Shown in pieces: positions 27,240-34,902 of a stretch of 64,000 nt of DNA. The stretch covers positions 62,001-126,000 of the forward strand of contig JAURZM010000026.1 in NCBI GenBank assembly GCA_030653385.1, read 5' to 3'. This DNA is from Rubrivivax sp. (lineage in GTDB: Bacteria; Pseudomonadota; Gammaproteobacteria; Burkholderiales; Burkholderiaceae_C). The notes under the pieces were generated by a model. That model saw only the letters and a list, made by a program, of their open reading frames with translations, made no database searches and was not told the origin of the DNA. Made by a program: the position numbers and the translations under genes. The first letter of the stretch is position 1. Each line of letters opens with the position of its first letter.

Positions 27240-28487
27240 ATGAACTTCCGCCGCAGCGTACTCAGCATGGCCCTGGGCAGTGCCCTGGTTCTCGGCAGCA
27301 CCGCTGCCTTCGCCCAGAAGGGCGAAACGGTCCGCATCGCCTGGATCGACGCGCTCACGGGCCTCACGGCCGCCACCGGGCAAAACCAACTGCGCGGCTT
27401 CCAGTTCCTGGCCGAGCAGTTCAGCAAAAACAATGCCGCTGGCGTGAAGTACGAGATCGTCTCGTTCGACAACAAGCTCAGCCCGCAGGAAACCGTCAAC
27501 GCACTGCAGGCGGCCATCGACCGCGGCATCCGTTACGTGGCGCAAGGCACCGGCACCGGGCCGGCCACCGCCATCATCGACTTCCTGAACCGCTACAACG
27601 AACGCAACCCCGGCAAGGAAGTGGTGTTCCTGAACTACGCCGCGGTCGACCCGTCGCTGACCAACGAAAAGTGCAGCTTCTGGCATTTCCGCCTGGACGC
27701 CGACACGTCAATGAAGATGGAAGCGCTGACCACCTTCATGAAAGACGACAAGGACGTCAAGAAGGTCTACCTGATCAACCAGAACTACGCGCACGGCCAC
27801 CAGGTGGTGAAGTACGCCAAGGAAAACCTGGCGCGCAAGCGGCCCGATGTGCAGATCGTCGGTGAAGACCTGACACCGCTGGCGCAGACACGCGACTTTG
27901 CGCCCTACATCGCCAAGATCAAGGCCAGTGGCGCCGACACGGTGATCACCGGCAACTGGTCCAGCGACCTGACGCTGCTGGTCAAGGCCGCCAACGACGC
28001 CGGCCTGACGGCCAAGTTCTACACCTACTACGCGCCCGTCAGCGGCACGCCCACGGCATTGGGTGCCGGCTCGGCTGGGCGGGTCTACGTGGTTGGTGTC
28101 ATGCCCTCCGAGAACCCGGCCGCTCGCAAGCTGATGGACGAGTACAAGGCCAAGTTCAACGACGACTTCTACACGGCGCAGATCTACAACGCCTACAAAC
28201 TGCTGACGGCGGCCATCGTCAAGGCCAAGAGCACCGAACCGATCAAGGTGGCCGCGGCCATGAGCGGCCTCGAAGTGCCCAGCTTCGTCGGCAACGTCAC
28301 GATGCGCAAGACCGACCACCAGCTGCAGCAGACGGTCTACATCTCGCAATGGCAGAAGGCCGGCCCCAAGCCCTACGACTACAGTGTCGAGAACACCGGC
28401 TACAACTTCCGCACCATCAAGACCTATGAACCGTACGTGGCCAGCACGCCCACGTCGTGCCAAATGAAGCGTCCGTCAGGTCTCTGA
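27240..28487 (+). CDS. Branched-chain-amino-acid-type ABC transporter substrate-binding protein
   Basis: This 415-residue periplasmic binding protein (LivK/peripla_BP_6 type) delivers its ligand to the downstream LivHMGF complex. A signal peptide ends at AAFAQ. Family blocks include IAWIDALTGLTAATGQNQLRG, YVAQGTGTGPATAIID, FWHFRLDADTSMKM and VITGNWSSDLTLLVKAANDAG. RBS TGGAGA precedes the ATG. It is divergent from msrB over 255 bp, which must hold the promoter, though I see no strong -35/-10 pair. A terminator-like hairpin follows, probably lowering permease expression relative to the binding protein. Ligand is uncertain. Confidence 0.92.
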   Translation: MNFRRSVLSMALGSALVLGSTAAFAQKGETVRIAWIDALTGLTAATGQNQLRGFQFLAEQFSKNNAAGVKYEIVSFDNKLSPQETVNALQAAIDRGIRYVAQGTGTGPATAIIDFLNRYNERNPGKEVVFLNYAAVDPSLTNEKCSFWHFRLDADTSMKMEALTTFMKDDKDVKKVYLINQNYAHGHQVVKYAKENLARKRPDVQIVGEDLTPLAQTRDFAPYIAKIKASGADTVITGNWSSDLTLLVKAANDAGLTAKFYTYYAPVSGTPTALGAGSAGRVYVVGVMPSENPAARKLMDEYKAKFNDDFYTAQIYNAYKLLTAAIVKAKSTEPIKVAAAMSGLEVPSFVGNVTMRKTDHQLQQTVYISQWQKAGPKPYDYSVENTGYNFRTIKTYEPYVASTPTSCQMKRPSGL

Positions 28488-28506
28488 CAGCCTTCGGCCT
28501 AGGCCA

Positions 28507-28541
28507 GGCCCTGGGGAGGCATCTCCACAGGGCCCTTTTTT
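28507..28541 (+). terminator. Partial terminator/attenuator between binding protein and livH
   Basis: Stem GGCCCTG...CAGGGCC extended by GGAG/CTCC around loop GCAT, with one internal mismatch, is followed by C and six Ts. It is 20 bp after the binding-protein stop and 22 bp before livH. In transporter operons such a site sets differential expression by partial read-through. Confidence 0.85.
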
Positions 28542-28562
28542 CGGGCGCCTGAAGCGGGTGAA

Positions 28563-29603
28563 TTGCCTTTGGACCAGTTACTCATCAATGTCTTGAACGG
28601 CGTCAGCGCCGGGCTGCTGCTGTTCATGTTGAGCTCGGGCTTGACGCTGATCTTCAGCATGATGGGCGTGCTCAACTTCGCACACGCCAGCTTCTACATG
28701 GTGGGGGCCTACATCGCCTATTCGCTGACGCAGGTGATGGGCTTCTGGCCGGCGCTGTTCTTTGCGCCGCTGCTGGTGGGGGGGCTGGGGGCGCTGTTCG
28801 AACGCACGGCGCTGCGCCGTGTGCACAAGTTCGGCCATGTGCCGGAACTGCTGATCACCTTCGGCCTGTCCTTTGTCATCCTGGAACTGGTCAAGCTGGT
28901 GTGGGGTGTGTCTTCGATGCCCTTCGTGCCGCCTGCCCTGCTGCAGGGCGCGGCCTTCACGGTGGTGCAGTCGCCGGTGGATGGCCTGAGCCTGGTGTGG
29001 GGCGCGGCGCCCGCTGCGCTGTGTGCAGCCGAAAGTGCCGGCCTGCAGTCGCACTGCTCGACTTTCCCTGCCACGCGCTTTTTCATGATGGTGGTGGCGC
29101 TGGTGATGCTGCTGGCGCTGTGGCTGCTGCTCACACGCACACGCATCGGTCTGGTGATCCAGGCCGCGCTGACGCACCCGGAAGCCGTCGAGGCCCTGGG
29201 CCACAACGTGCCGCGGGTCTTCATGCTGGTGTTTGGCAGTGGCTGCGGGCTGGCCGGACTGGCGGGTGTCATCGGCGGTGTCACCTTCGTCACCGAACCT
29301 TCGATGGCCACCATCGTGGGCAGCATCATCTTCGTGGTGGTGGTGGTGGGCGGCATGGGTTCGCTGGCGGGTGCCTTCGTGGCGTCCATCCTGATCGGCC
29401 TGCTGCAGACGCTGCCGCTGACCGTGGACAAGTCGCTGGCCGACGCGGCACGTGCCGTGGGCTGGGCGGTCACCGATGCGAACTTTGCCTACCCGATCCT
29501 GAAGATCACACTGGCCCAGGCGGCACCCATCCTGCCTTACCTGCTGCTGGTGCTGATCCTGATCTTCCGGCCCAAGGGCCTCTTGGGCACACGGGAAGGC
29601 TGA
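28563..29603 (+). CDS. livH: Branched-chain amino acid ABC transporter permease LivH
   Basis: This 346-residue inner-membrane permease has the LivH fold: LLINVLNGVSAGLLLFMLSSGLTLIFSMMGVLNFAHASFYM near the start, then GFGLSFV-like helix and FVVVVVGGMGSLAGAFVASILIG with the EAA-type loop near ALTHPEAVEALGHNVPRVF. It is longer than the usual roughly 300 residues because of an inserted segment (about 125-170) containing two Cys, ALCAAESAGLQSHC, between helices. The TTG start at 28563 gives MPLDQLL; a second TTG six bases later is possible. The gene is separated from livM by only 1-7 bp. Confidence 0.92.
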   Translation: MPLDQLLINVLNGVSAGLLLFMLSSGLTLIFSMMGVLNFAHASFYMVGAYIAYSLTQVMGFWPALFFAPLLVGGLGALFERTALRRVHKFGHVPELLITFGLSFVILELVKLVWGVSSMPFVPPALLQGAAFTVVQSPVDGLSLVWGAAPAALCAAESAGLQSHCSTFPATRFFMMVVALVMLLALWLLLTRTRIGLVIQAALTHPEAVEALGHNVPRVFMLVFGSGCGLAGLAGVIGGVTFVTEPSMATIVGSIIFVVVVVGGMGSLAGAFVASILIGLLQTLPLTVDKSLADAARAVGWAVTDANFAYPILKITLAQAAPILPYLLLVLILIFRPKGLLGTREG

Positions 29604-29610
29604 CTTGGCA

Positions 29611-30930
29611 ATGGGAAGCATGGGACGCAAACACGAGGGCCGGGCGCAGTACCGCTTCAAGCCCTGGAACGTCGGCCGCTGGGTGCTGTGGGGCCTGTTT
29701 GCCGCCGTGCTGGTGGTGGCGCCGATGATCTGGGCCAGCGGCTTTGCGCTGACCATGTTGTCGCAGATGGGCATCGCCATCATTGCCTGCCTGGCCTACA
29801 ACATCCTGCTGGGCCAAGGGGGCATGCTCAGCTTCGGCCACGCTGTCTACACCGGTCTGGGCAGCTTCCTGGCCATTCACACGCTGAACATGGTAGCCAA
29901 GGGCACGCTGTGGCTGCCGGTCAGCATGGTGCCGCTGGCGGGTGCGCTGGGCGGCCTGTTTTTCGCCGCGCTGCTGGGTTACGTCACCACCAAGAAGGCC
30001 GGTACCCCGTTTGCAATGATCACGCTGGGCATTGGCGAACTGGTGTGGTCGATGTCGCTGATGATTCCGGAGTTTTTCGGCGGTGAGGGTGGCATCTCGG
30101 GCAACCGCGTGGTCGGTGAGCCGTTTTTCGGCATCACCTTCGGCCCGCAGATCCAGGTTTACTACCTGATCGCCATCTACTGTTTCATCTGCACGGCGCT
30201 GATGTTTGCGCTGACCCGCACGCCTCTGGGTCGCATGTTGAACGCCGTGCGCGACAACCCCGAGCGGGTGGAATTCGTTGGCTACAGCACGCAGCGGGTG
30301 CGTTACATCGCCTTCATGGTGTCGGGCTTTTTCTCGGGCATTGCCGGCGGTCTGGCAGCGGTGAACTTCGAACTCGTCACCGCCGAGGTGGTGGGGGCGG
30401 GGCGCTCGGGTGCCTACCTGCTGTTTGTGTTCCTGGGCGGCGCGATGTTCTTCATCGGGCCCATCATCGGCGCCATCCTGATGGTGGTGGCGCTGGTGCT
30501 CTTGTCCGAACTCACGCAGGCCTGGCTGCTGTACCTGGGGCTGGTGTTTGTGTTCATGGTCATGTACGCGCCGGGTGGCATCAGCAGCCTGATCATGATG
30601 AACCTGCGGGTGGCGGCCTTCGGCAAGCTTCGACCTTTGCTGGCTTCGTACCTGGCCCTGGCCGGTACCGCGGCCACCATCCTGATCGGTGCCGGCGCGA
30701 TGCTCGAGATGGTCTACCACCTGCGCCTGATCGAAGCCATGGGGCCCGAACTGCGCTACATGGGCGCCACGCTCAACGCCCAGAGTTTCGACAGCTGGTT
30801 CGGCGCCGGTTTTGTGCTCTTGGTGGGCATCGCACTGTTCGAACTGTCGCGTCGGCAGTTTGCGCAGCAGTGGGGGCAGACGCAGGAAGAGATCGAACGT
30901 GAAATCAAGCGGCGCGAGGCTGCAATATGA
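29611..30930 (+). CDS. livM: Branched-chain amino acid ABC transporter permease LivM, extended
   Basis: This permease of about 439 residues pairs with LivH. The LivM signature GLGIAIIACLAYNILLGQGGMLSFGHA-like region spans about 50-80, and the EAA loop is TPLGRMLNAVRDNPERVEFVGY. After about residue 330 there is a roughly 110-residue C-terminal extension with two more hydrophobic segments (LASYLALAGTAATILIGAGAML and FGAGFVLLVGIALFEL) and a charged coiled tail EEIEREIKRRE. The ATG at 29611 is used; TTG at 29605 is also near the GGAAGG RBS. The long C-terminus is unusual against classical LivM of about 300-425 residues. Confidence 0.9.
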   Translation: MGSMGRKHEGRAQYRFKPWNVGRWVLWGLFAAVLVVAPMIWASGFALTMLSQMGIAIIACLAYNILLGQGGMLSFGHAVYTGLGSFLAIHTLNMVAKGTLWLPVSMVPLAGALGGLFFAALLGYVTTKKAGTPFAMITLGIGELVWSMSLMIPEFFGGEGGISGNRVVGEPFFGITFGPQIQVYYLIAIYCFICTALMFALTRTPLGRMLNAVRDNPERVEFVGYSTQRVRYIAFMVSGFFSGIAGGLAAVNFELVTAEVVGAGRSGAYLLFVFLGGAMFFIGPIIGAILMVVALVLLSELTQAWLLYLGLVFVFMVMYAPGGISSLIMMNLRVAAFGKLRPLLASYLALAGTAATILIGAGAMLEMVYHLRLIEAMGPELRYMGATLNAQSFDSWFGAGFVLLVGIALFELSRRQFAQQWGQTQEEIEREIKRREAAI

Positions 30931-30967
30931 GGCGTCGAAATGAAAGCGGCAGCATGAGGTCCGCCCG

Positions 30968-31753
30968 GTGAACAAGCCTGCAGCAGAGTTTGCCGTCGAA
31001 CTGCGCGACGTGCGCAAGAGCTTCGGCAAGACCGAAATCATTCGCGGCGCCAGCCTGGCGGTGCGGCCGGGTGAACGTGTGGCCATCATCGGCCCCAACG
31101 GCGCCGGCAAGAGCACCCTCTTCAACCTGATGAGCGGCCGCTTTGGCAGCACCAGCGGCGACATCCTGCTGCACGGGCAGAAGATCGACGGCCTGAAGCC
31201 CTTCGAGATCACGCGTCGCGGCCTGGCGCGCAGCTTCCAGGTGAGCAACCTGTTCACGCGCCTGTCGGTGTTCGAGAACCTGCGCTGCGCGGTGCTGTGG
31301 AGCCTGGGCTACAAGTATTCCTTCTGGCGCTTCCTGGCCGATGCCCACGACGCCAACGACCGTGCCGAAGAGGTCATGGACATGATCAAGCTGCACAAGC
31401 GGCGCGACGTGCTGGCCATGAACCTGACCTACGCCGAGCAGCGTGCCCTGGAAATCGGCATCACCATCGCCGGCGGCGCGGGTGTGATCCTGCTCGACGA
31501 GCCGACGGCCGGCATGAGCAAGAGCGAGACTTCGCGCTTCGTCAACCTGATCCGCGAGGTGACGGTGGGCAAGACCTTGCTGACGGTGGAACACGACATG
31601 GGCGTGGTCTTTGGCCTGGCCGACAAGATTGCCGTGCTGGTGTACGGCGAGGTCATCGCCTTCGACGTGCCCGAGGCCGTGCGTGCCAACCCGCGTGTGC
31701 AGGAAGCCTACCTGGGTTCGGTGTTGGCCGACGCTCAAGTGGCCGGGCACTGA
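30968..31753 (+). CDS. livG: Branched-chain amino acid ABC transporter ATP-binding protein LivG
   Basis: This 261-residue ABC ATPase energises the LivHM permease. Walker A GPNGAGKST, the LivG-specific GLARSFQVSNLFTRLSVFENL, signature LTYAEQRALEIG (a degenerate LSGGQ typical of this variant) and Walker B GVILLDEPTAGMS are visible, followed by the switch VEHDMGVVF. The GTG start at 30968 gives MNKPAAEFAVELRDV. It is 37 bp after livM and 2 bp before livF, clearly in the same operon. The signature AEQRALEIG rather than SGGQ is worth noting. Confidence 0.92.
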   Translation: MNKPAAEFAVELRDVRKSFGKTEIIRGASLAVRPGERVAIIGPNGAGKSTLFNLMSGRFGSTSGDILLHGQKIDGLKPFEITRRGLARSFQVSNLFTRLSVFENLRCAVLWSLGYKYSFWRFLADAHDANDRAEEVMDMIKLHKRRDVLAMNLTYAEQRALEIGITIAGGAGVILLDEPTAGMSKSETSRFVNLIREVTVGKTLLTVEHDMGVVFGLADKIAVLVYGEVIAFDVPEAVRANPRVQEAYLGSVLADAQVAGH

Positions 31754-31755
31754 AC

Positions 31756-32451
31756 ATGCTGACCCTACTCAACGTCCACGCCTACTACGGCAAGAGCCAC
31801 GTGCTGCACGGCGTGAATTTCAACGTGCGCAGCGGCGAGATCGTGGCCCTGCTGGGCCGCAACGGTTCCGGCCGCAGCACCACCGTCAAGGCCATCATGG
31901 GCTTGGTGGATTGCACCGGCAGCATCAAGCTGAAGGACCGCGAGATCCTGGGCAGCAAGGCCTTCGAGATTGCGCACGCCGGGCTGGGTTATGTGCCCGA
32001 GAACCGCGACATCTTTCCCACGCTGACGGTGCACCAGAACCTGCAATTGGGGCAGAAGAGCGGTGCGAAGAACCCCAGGTGGCAGTTCGACGACATGTAC
32101 AAGATGTTTCCGCGCCTGAAGGAACGCCAGCACACCGAAGCGGGTGTGCTCAGCGGCGGTGAACAGCAGATGCTGACGCTGTGCCGCACGCTGATGGGCG
32201 ACCCTGAACTGATCATGATCGACGAGCCCACAGAAGGCTTGGCGCCCAAGATCGTCGAGCAGGTGGCAGAGTACCTGCGCGAACTGAAGCGCCGCAGCAT
32301 CAGCGTGCTGCTGGTCGAACAGAAGCTGACGATTGCGCTGGAAGTGGCCGACCGCTGCCTGGTGATGGGCCACGGCCAGATCGTCTTCGACGGCACGCCG
32401 GCCGACCTGCGCGCCAACGCCTACATCCGCAAAGAGTGGTTGGAAGTTTAG
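31756..32451 (+). CDS. livF: Branched-chain amino acid ABC transporter ATP-binding protein LivF with Arg in Walker A
   Basis: This 231-residue ABC ATPase is the LivF partner of LivG. Signature VLSGGEQQML, Walker B LIMIDEPTEGL and switch LLVEQKL are intact. The Walker A reads GRNGSGRST: the universally conserved phosphate-binding Lys is Arg40 (codon CGC at 31873-31875). The start ATG at 31756 lies 2 bp after the livG stop; the frame is open upstream inside livG only as a shadow. The last gene of the liv operon; repeat copy C follows at once. Whether ATP hydrolysis survives the substitution cannot be told from sequence. Confidence 0.92.
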   Translation: MLTLLNVHAYYGKSHVLHGVNFNVRSGEIVALLGRNGSGRSTTVKAIMGLVDCTGSIKLKDREILGSKAFEIAHAGLGYVPENRDIFPTLTVHQNLQLGQKSGAKNPRWQFDDMYKMFPRLKERQHTEAGVLSGGEQQMLTLCRTLMGDPELIMIDEPTEGLAPKIVEQVAEYLRELKRRSISVLLVEQKLTIALEVADRCLVMGHGQIVFDGTPADLRANAYIRKEWLEV

Positions 32452-32584
32452 GCTCCCCCGAGGGGGCTGAATGCCGCGGCTCCAGGTCCGCCTGCGCGGA
32501 CCTGGACGGCATGAAGGCCAGGCGCGTCTCGCGCCTGGCTCTGGCAGCGGCCCGGCGAAGCCGGTTCCGCGCCAGTCCTTGGTC
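32452..32584 (+). repeat. Dispersed palindromic intergenic repeat, copy C (expanded)
   Basis: This 133-bp copy starts GGCTCCCCCGAGGGGGCT and ends GCGGCCCGGCGAAGCCGG, TTCCGCG and CCTTGGTC. Between them lie two extra perfect 10-bp hairpins: CCAGGTCCGC / GCGGACCTGG at 32482-32505 and GCCAGGCGCG / CGCGCCTGGC at 32517-32539. It fills the gap between livF and the beta-oxidation promoter, and its hairpins may end the liv transcript. Confidence 0.85.
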
Positions 32585-32648
32585 GCGTGCTTCCACGGTC
32601 TGGGGTTTGTCGCTGCTGCGACATGGGCTTGTCGCTTGTCAGTCCTAG

Positions 32649-32668
32649 AATCGAACGACCGTTCTATT
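32649..32668 (+). promoter_or_regulatory. Palindromic operator-like site before the beta-oxidation gene
   Basis: The sequence AATCGAACGACCGTTCTATT is an inverted repeat around GAACG-AC-CGTTC, extended on both sides by AAT/ATT with one mismatch. It overlaps a possible -10 box TAGAAT (32646-32651) and lies 19 bp before the ATG. Upstream at 32608-32623 is a second palindrome TGTCGC-TGCT-GCGACA, and TTGTCGCT recurs at 32607 and 32629 (22 bp apart). The first site has the look of a TetR-type operator for fatty-acid genes; the regulator is not in the window. Confidence 0.55.
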
Positions 32669-32687
32669 TCAGCCGGAAGGAGCCAGC

Positions 32688-34796
32688 ATGGGCGCCCAGT
32701 ACGAAGTTCGCGGCAATGTGGCCGTGCTCACCCTCGACAACCCGCCGGTCAACGGCCTGGGTTACGACACCCGCGTGCAACTGGCCCAGGGTGTGGACCG
32801 CGCGGTGGCCGACGCGGCCATTGCGGCCATCGTCATCACGGGCGCGGGCCGTGCCTTTTCGGGCGGTGCCGACATCAAGGAGTTCGGCTCGCCCAAGGCG
32901 ATTGCCGAGCCCAATCTGCTCAGCCTGATCAGGTTGCTGGAAAACTGCCCCAAGCCGGTGGTGGCAGCCATCAACGGCGTGTGCATGGGCGGTGGGCTGG
33001 AACTCAGCCTGGGCTGCCACTACCGCCTGGCAGCGCCGGGTGTGGACGTGGCGCTGCCCGAGGTGAAGATCGGCCTCATCCCCGGCGCCGGTGGCACGCA
33101 GCGGCTGCCGCGTGTGCTGGGTGTTGAAACCGCTCTGAACATCATCGTCAGCGGCGACCCGGTGAAGAGCGAACTGCTGGCTTCGCTGCCCGGCCAGAAG
33201 CTCTTCGACCAGATCGTGCCCGAAGACCTGATGGGCGCGGCCTGTGCCTTTGCCGCCGTGAAGGCCGCCGAGCACCAGTCGCACGGCACGCCCTTGCCGC
33301 GGGTTCGCGACATGAAGGTGCAGCACGAAAACGCCGACGCCTACTTCGCCTTTGCGCGCAACATGGTCAAGGGCATGGCCAAGAACTTCCCGGCGCCGGC
33401 CAAGTGCGTGGACGCGGTGGAAGCGTCGGTGAAGCAGAAGTTCGACGAGGGCATGGTCACCGAACGCGAAATCTTCATCGCGCTGATGATGACGCCCGAG
33501 TGCAAGGCGCTTCGCCACGCGTTTTTTGGCGAACGTGCGGCCAGCAAGATCCCCGACGTGCCCGAGGACACACCGCAGCGCAAGATCAACAAGGTGGCCG
33601 TCATCGGCGCCGGCACCATGGGCGGTGGCATCAGCATGAACTTCCTCAACGCCGGCCTGCCGGTGACGATGCTGGAGATGAAGCAGGAAGCGCTGGACCG
33701 TGGCGTGGCCACGATCCGCAAGAATTACGAGTCGCAGCTGAAAAAGGGCAAGCTCAAGCAGGACAAGCTCGACGCCCGCATGGCGCTGCTCAGCACCACG
33801 CTGAACTACAGCGACATCGCCGACGCCGACCTGGTCATCGAAGCGGTGTTCGAAGAGATGGGCGTCAAGGAAAAGGTCTTCAAGACGCTGGACGAGGTGA
33901 TGAAGCCCGGTGCCATCCTGGCCAGCAACACCAGCACACTGGACGTGAACCAGATCGCCTCGTTCACCCAGCGCCCGCAGGACTTGATCGGCACCCACTT
34001 CTTCAGCCCGGCCAACGTGATGAAGCTGCTGGAAGTGGTGCGCGGCGAAAAGACCGGCAAGGACGTGCTGGCCACCGTGATGGCCCTGGGCAAGAAGATC
34101 CGCAAGACCAGCGTGGTGTCGGGTGTCTGCGACGGCTTCATCGGCAACCGCATGATCGAGCAGTACAGCCGCCAGGCCGGCTTCCTGCTGGAAGAAGGCT
34201 GCACGCCGGTTCAGGTGGACAAGGCGGTCGAGAAGTTCGGCTTCGCGATGGGCCCCTTCCGCATGGGCGACCTGGCGGGCAACGACATCGGCTGGGCCAT
34301 CCGCAAGCGGCGCTACCAGGAAAAGCCGCACATGCGCTACAGCAAGACGGCCGACCTGCTGTGTGAACTGGGCCGCTACGGCCAGAAGACGGCTGCGGGC
34401 TGGTACGACTATCAGGCCGGCAAGCGCGACGCCATCCCGTCGAAGTTGGTGGAAGAAATGATCGCCAAACACAGCGCCAGCCTGGGCATCACGCCGCGCA
34501 AGATCAGCGACGAAGAGATCGTGCACCGGCTCGTGTATTCGCTGGTCAACGAAGCGGCCAAGATCCTGGAAGAAGGCATTGCCAGCAAGGCCAGCGACAT
34601 CGACATGGTCTACCTCACCGGTTACGGCTTCCCGCTGCACCGTGGCGGACCGATGTGTTATGCCGACCAGCAAGGTCTCTTCAACGTCGTGCAGACGATG
34701 AAGAAGTTCGCCGCCAACCCGCACGACGACGCCAGTTTCTGGCAGCCGGCTCCGCTGCTGGCCAAGCTCGCCGCCGAAGGCAAGACCTTTACTTAG
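32688..34796 (+). CDS. Bifunctional enoyl-CoA hydratase / 3-hydroxyacyl-CoA dehydrogenase (FadB/FadJ type)
   Basis: This 702-residue multifunctional beta-oxidation enzyme hydrates trans-2-enoyl-CoA and oxidises the 3-hydroxyacyl-CoA. The N-terminal crotonase domain (about 1-190) has GAGRAFSGGADIKEFG and the oxyanion and Glu region GGGLELSLGCHYR, LPEVKIGLIPGAGGTQRLP. The dehydrogenase domain begins at about 300 with GAGTMGGGISMNFLN, then ASNTSTLDVNQIAS and THFFSPANVMKLLEVVRG. RBS GGAAGGAG precedes the ATG. It starts the catabolic part of the island behind an operator-like palindrome and may be its own transcription unit before repeat copy D. Confidence 0.95.
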   Translation: MGAQYEVRGNVAVLTLDNPPVNGLGYDTRVQLAQGVDRAVADAAIAAIVITGAGRAFSGGADIKEFGSPKAIAEPNLLSLIRLLENCPKPVVAAINGVCMGGGLELSLGCHYRLAAPGVDVALPEVKIGLIPGAGGTQRLPRVLGVETALNIIVSGDPVKSELLASLPGQKLFDQIVPEDLMGAACAFAAVKAAEHQSHGTPLPRVRDMKVQHENADAYFAFARNMVKGMAKNFPAPAKCVDAVEASVKQKFDEGMVTEREIFIALMMTPECKALRHAFFGERAASKIPDVPEDTPQRKINKVAVIGAGTMGGGISMNFLNAGLPVTMLEMKQEALDRGVATIRKNYESQLKKGKLKQDKLDARMALLSTTLNYSDIADADLVIEAVFEEMGVKEKVFKTLDEVMKPGAILASNTSTLDVNQIASFTQRPQDLIGTHFFSPANVMKLLEVVRGEKTGKDVLATVMALGKKIRKTSVVSGVCDGFIGNRMIEQYSRQAGFLLEEGCTPVQVDKAVEKFGFAMGPFRMGDLAGNDIGWAIRKRRYQEKPHMRYSKTADLLCELGRYGQKTAAGWYDYQAGKRDAIPSKLVEEMIAKHSASLGITPRKISDEEIVHRLVYSLVNEAAKILEEGIASKASDIDMVYLTGYGFPLHRGGPMCYADQQGLFNVVQTMKKFAANPHDDASFWQPAPLLAKLAAEGKTFT

Positions 34797-34803
34797 AAAT
34801 GGT

Positions 34804-34892
34804 GCCCCCAAGCTCGCTTTCGCTCGCTACCCCCCAAGGGGGCCGTCCGCCAGTGGCCCGGCAAAGCCGGTTCCACGGCGGGAAGCTTGATC
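34804..34892 (+). repeat. Dispersed palindromic intergenic repeat, copy D
   Basis: It reads GCCCCCAAGCTCGCTTTCG then CTCGC, a CCCCCCAAGGGGG palindrome, a spacer, GGCCCGGCAAAGCCGG with TTCC, and ends GCTTGATC. Compared with copy A the loop bases differ (AAA for GAA, AA for GA), while the stems are kept. It lies between the beta-oxidation enzyme and the M20 peptidase gene. Confidence 0.8.
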
Positions 34893-34902
34893 AGGCCTTG
34901 CT

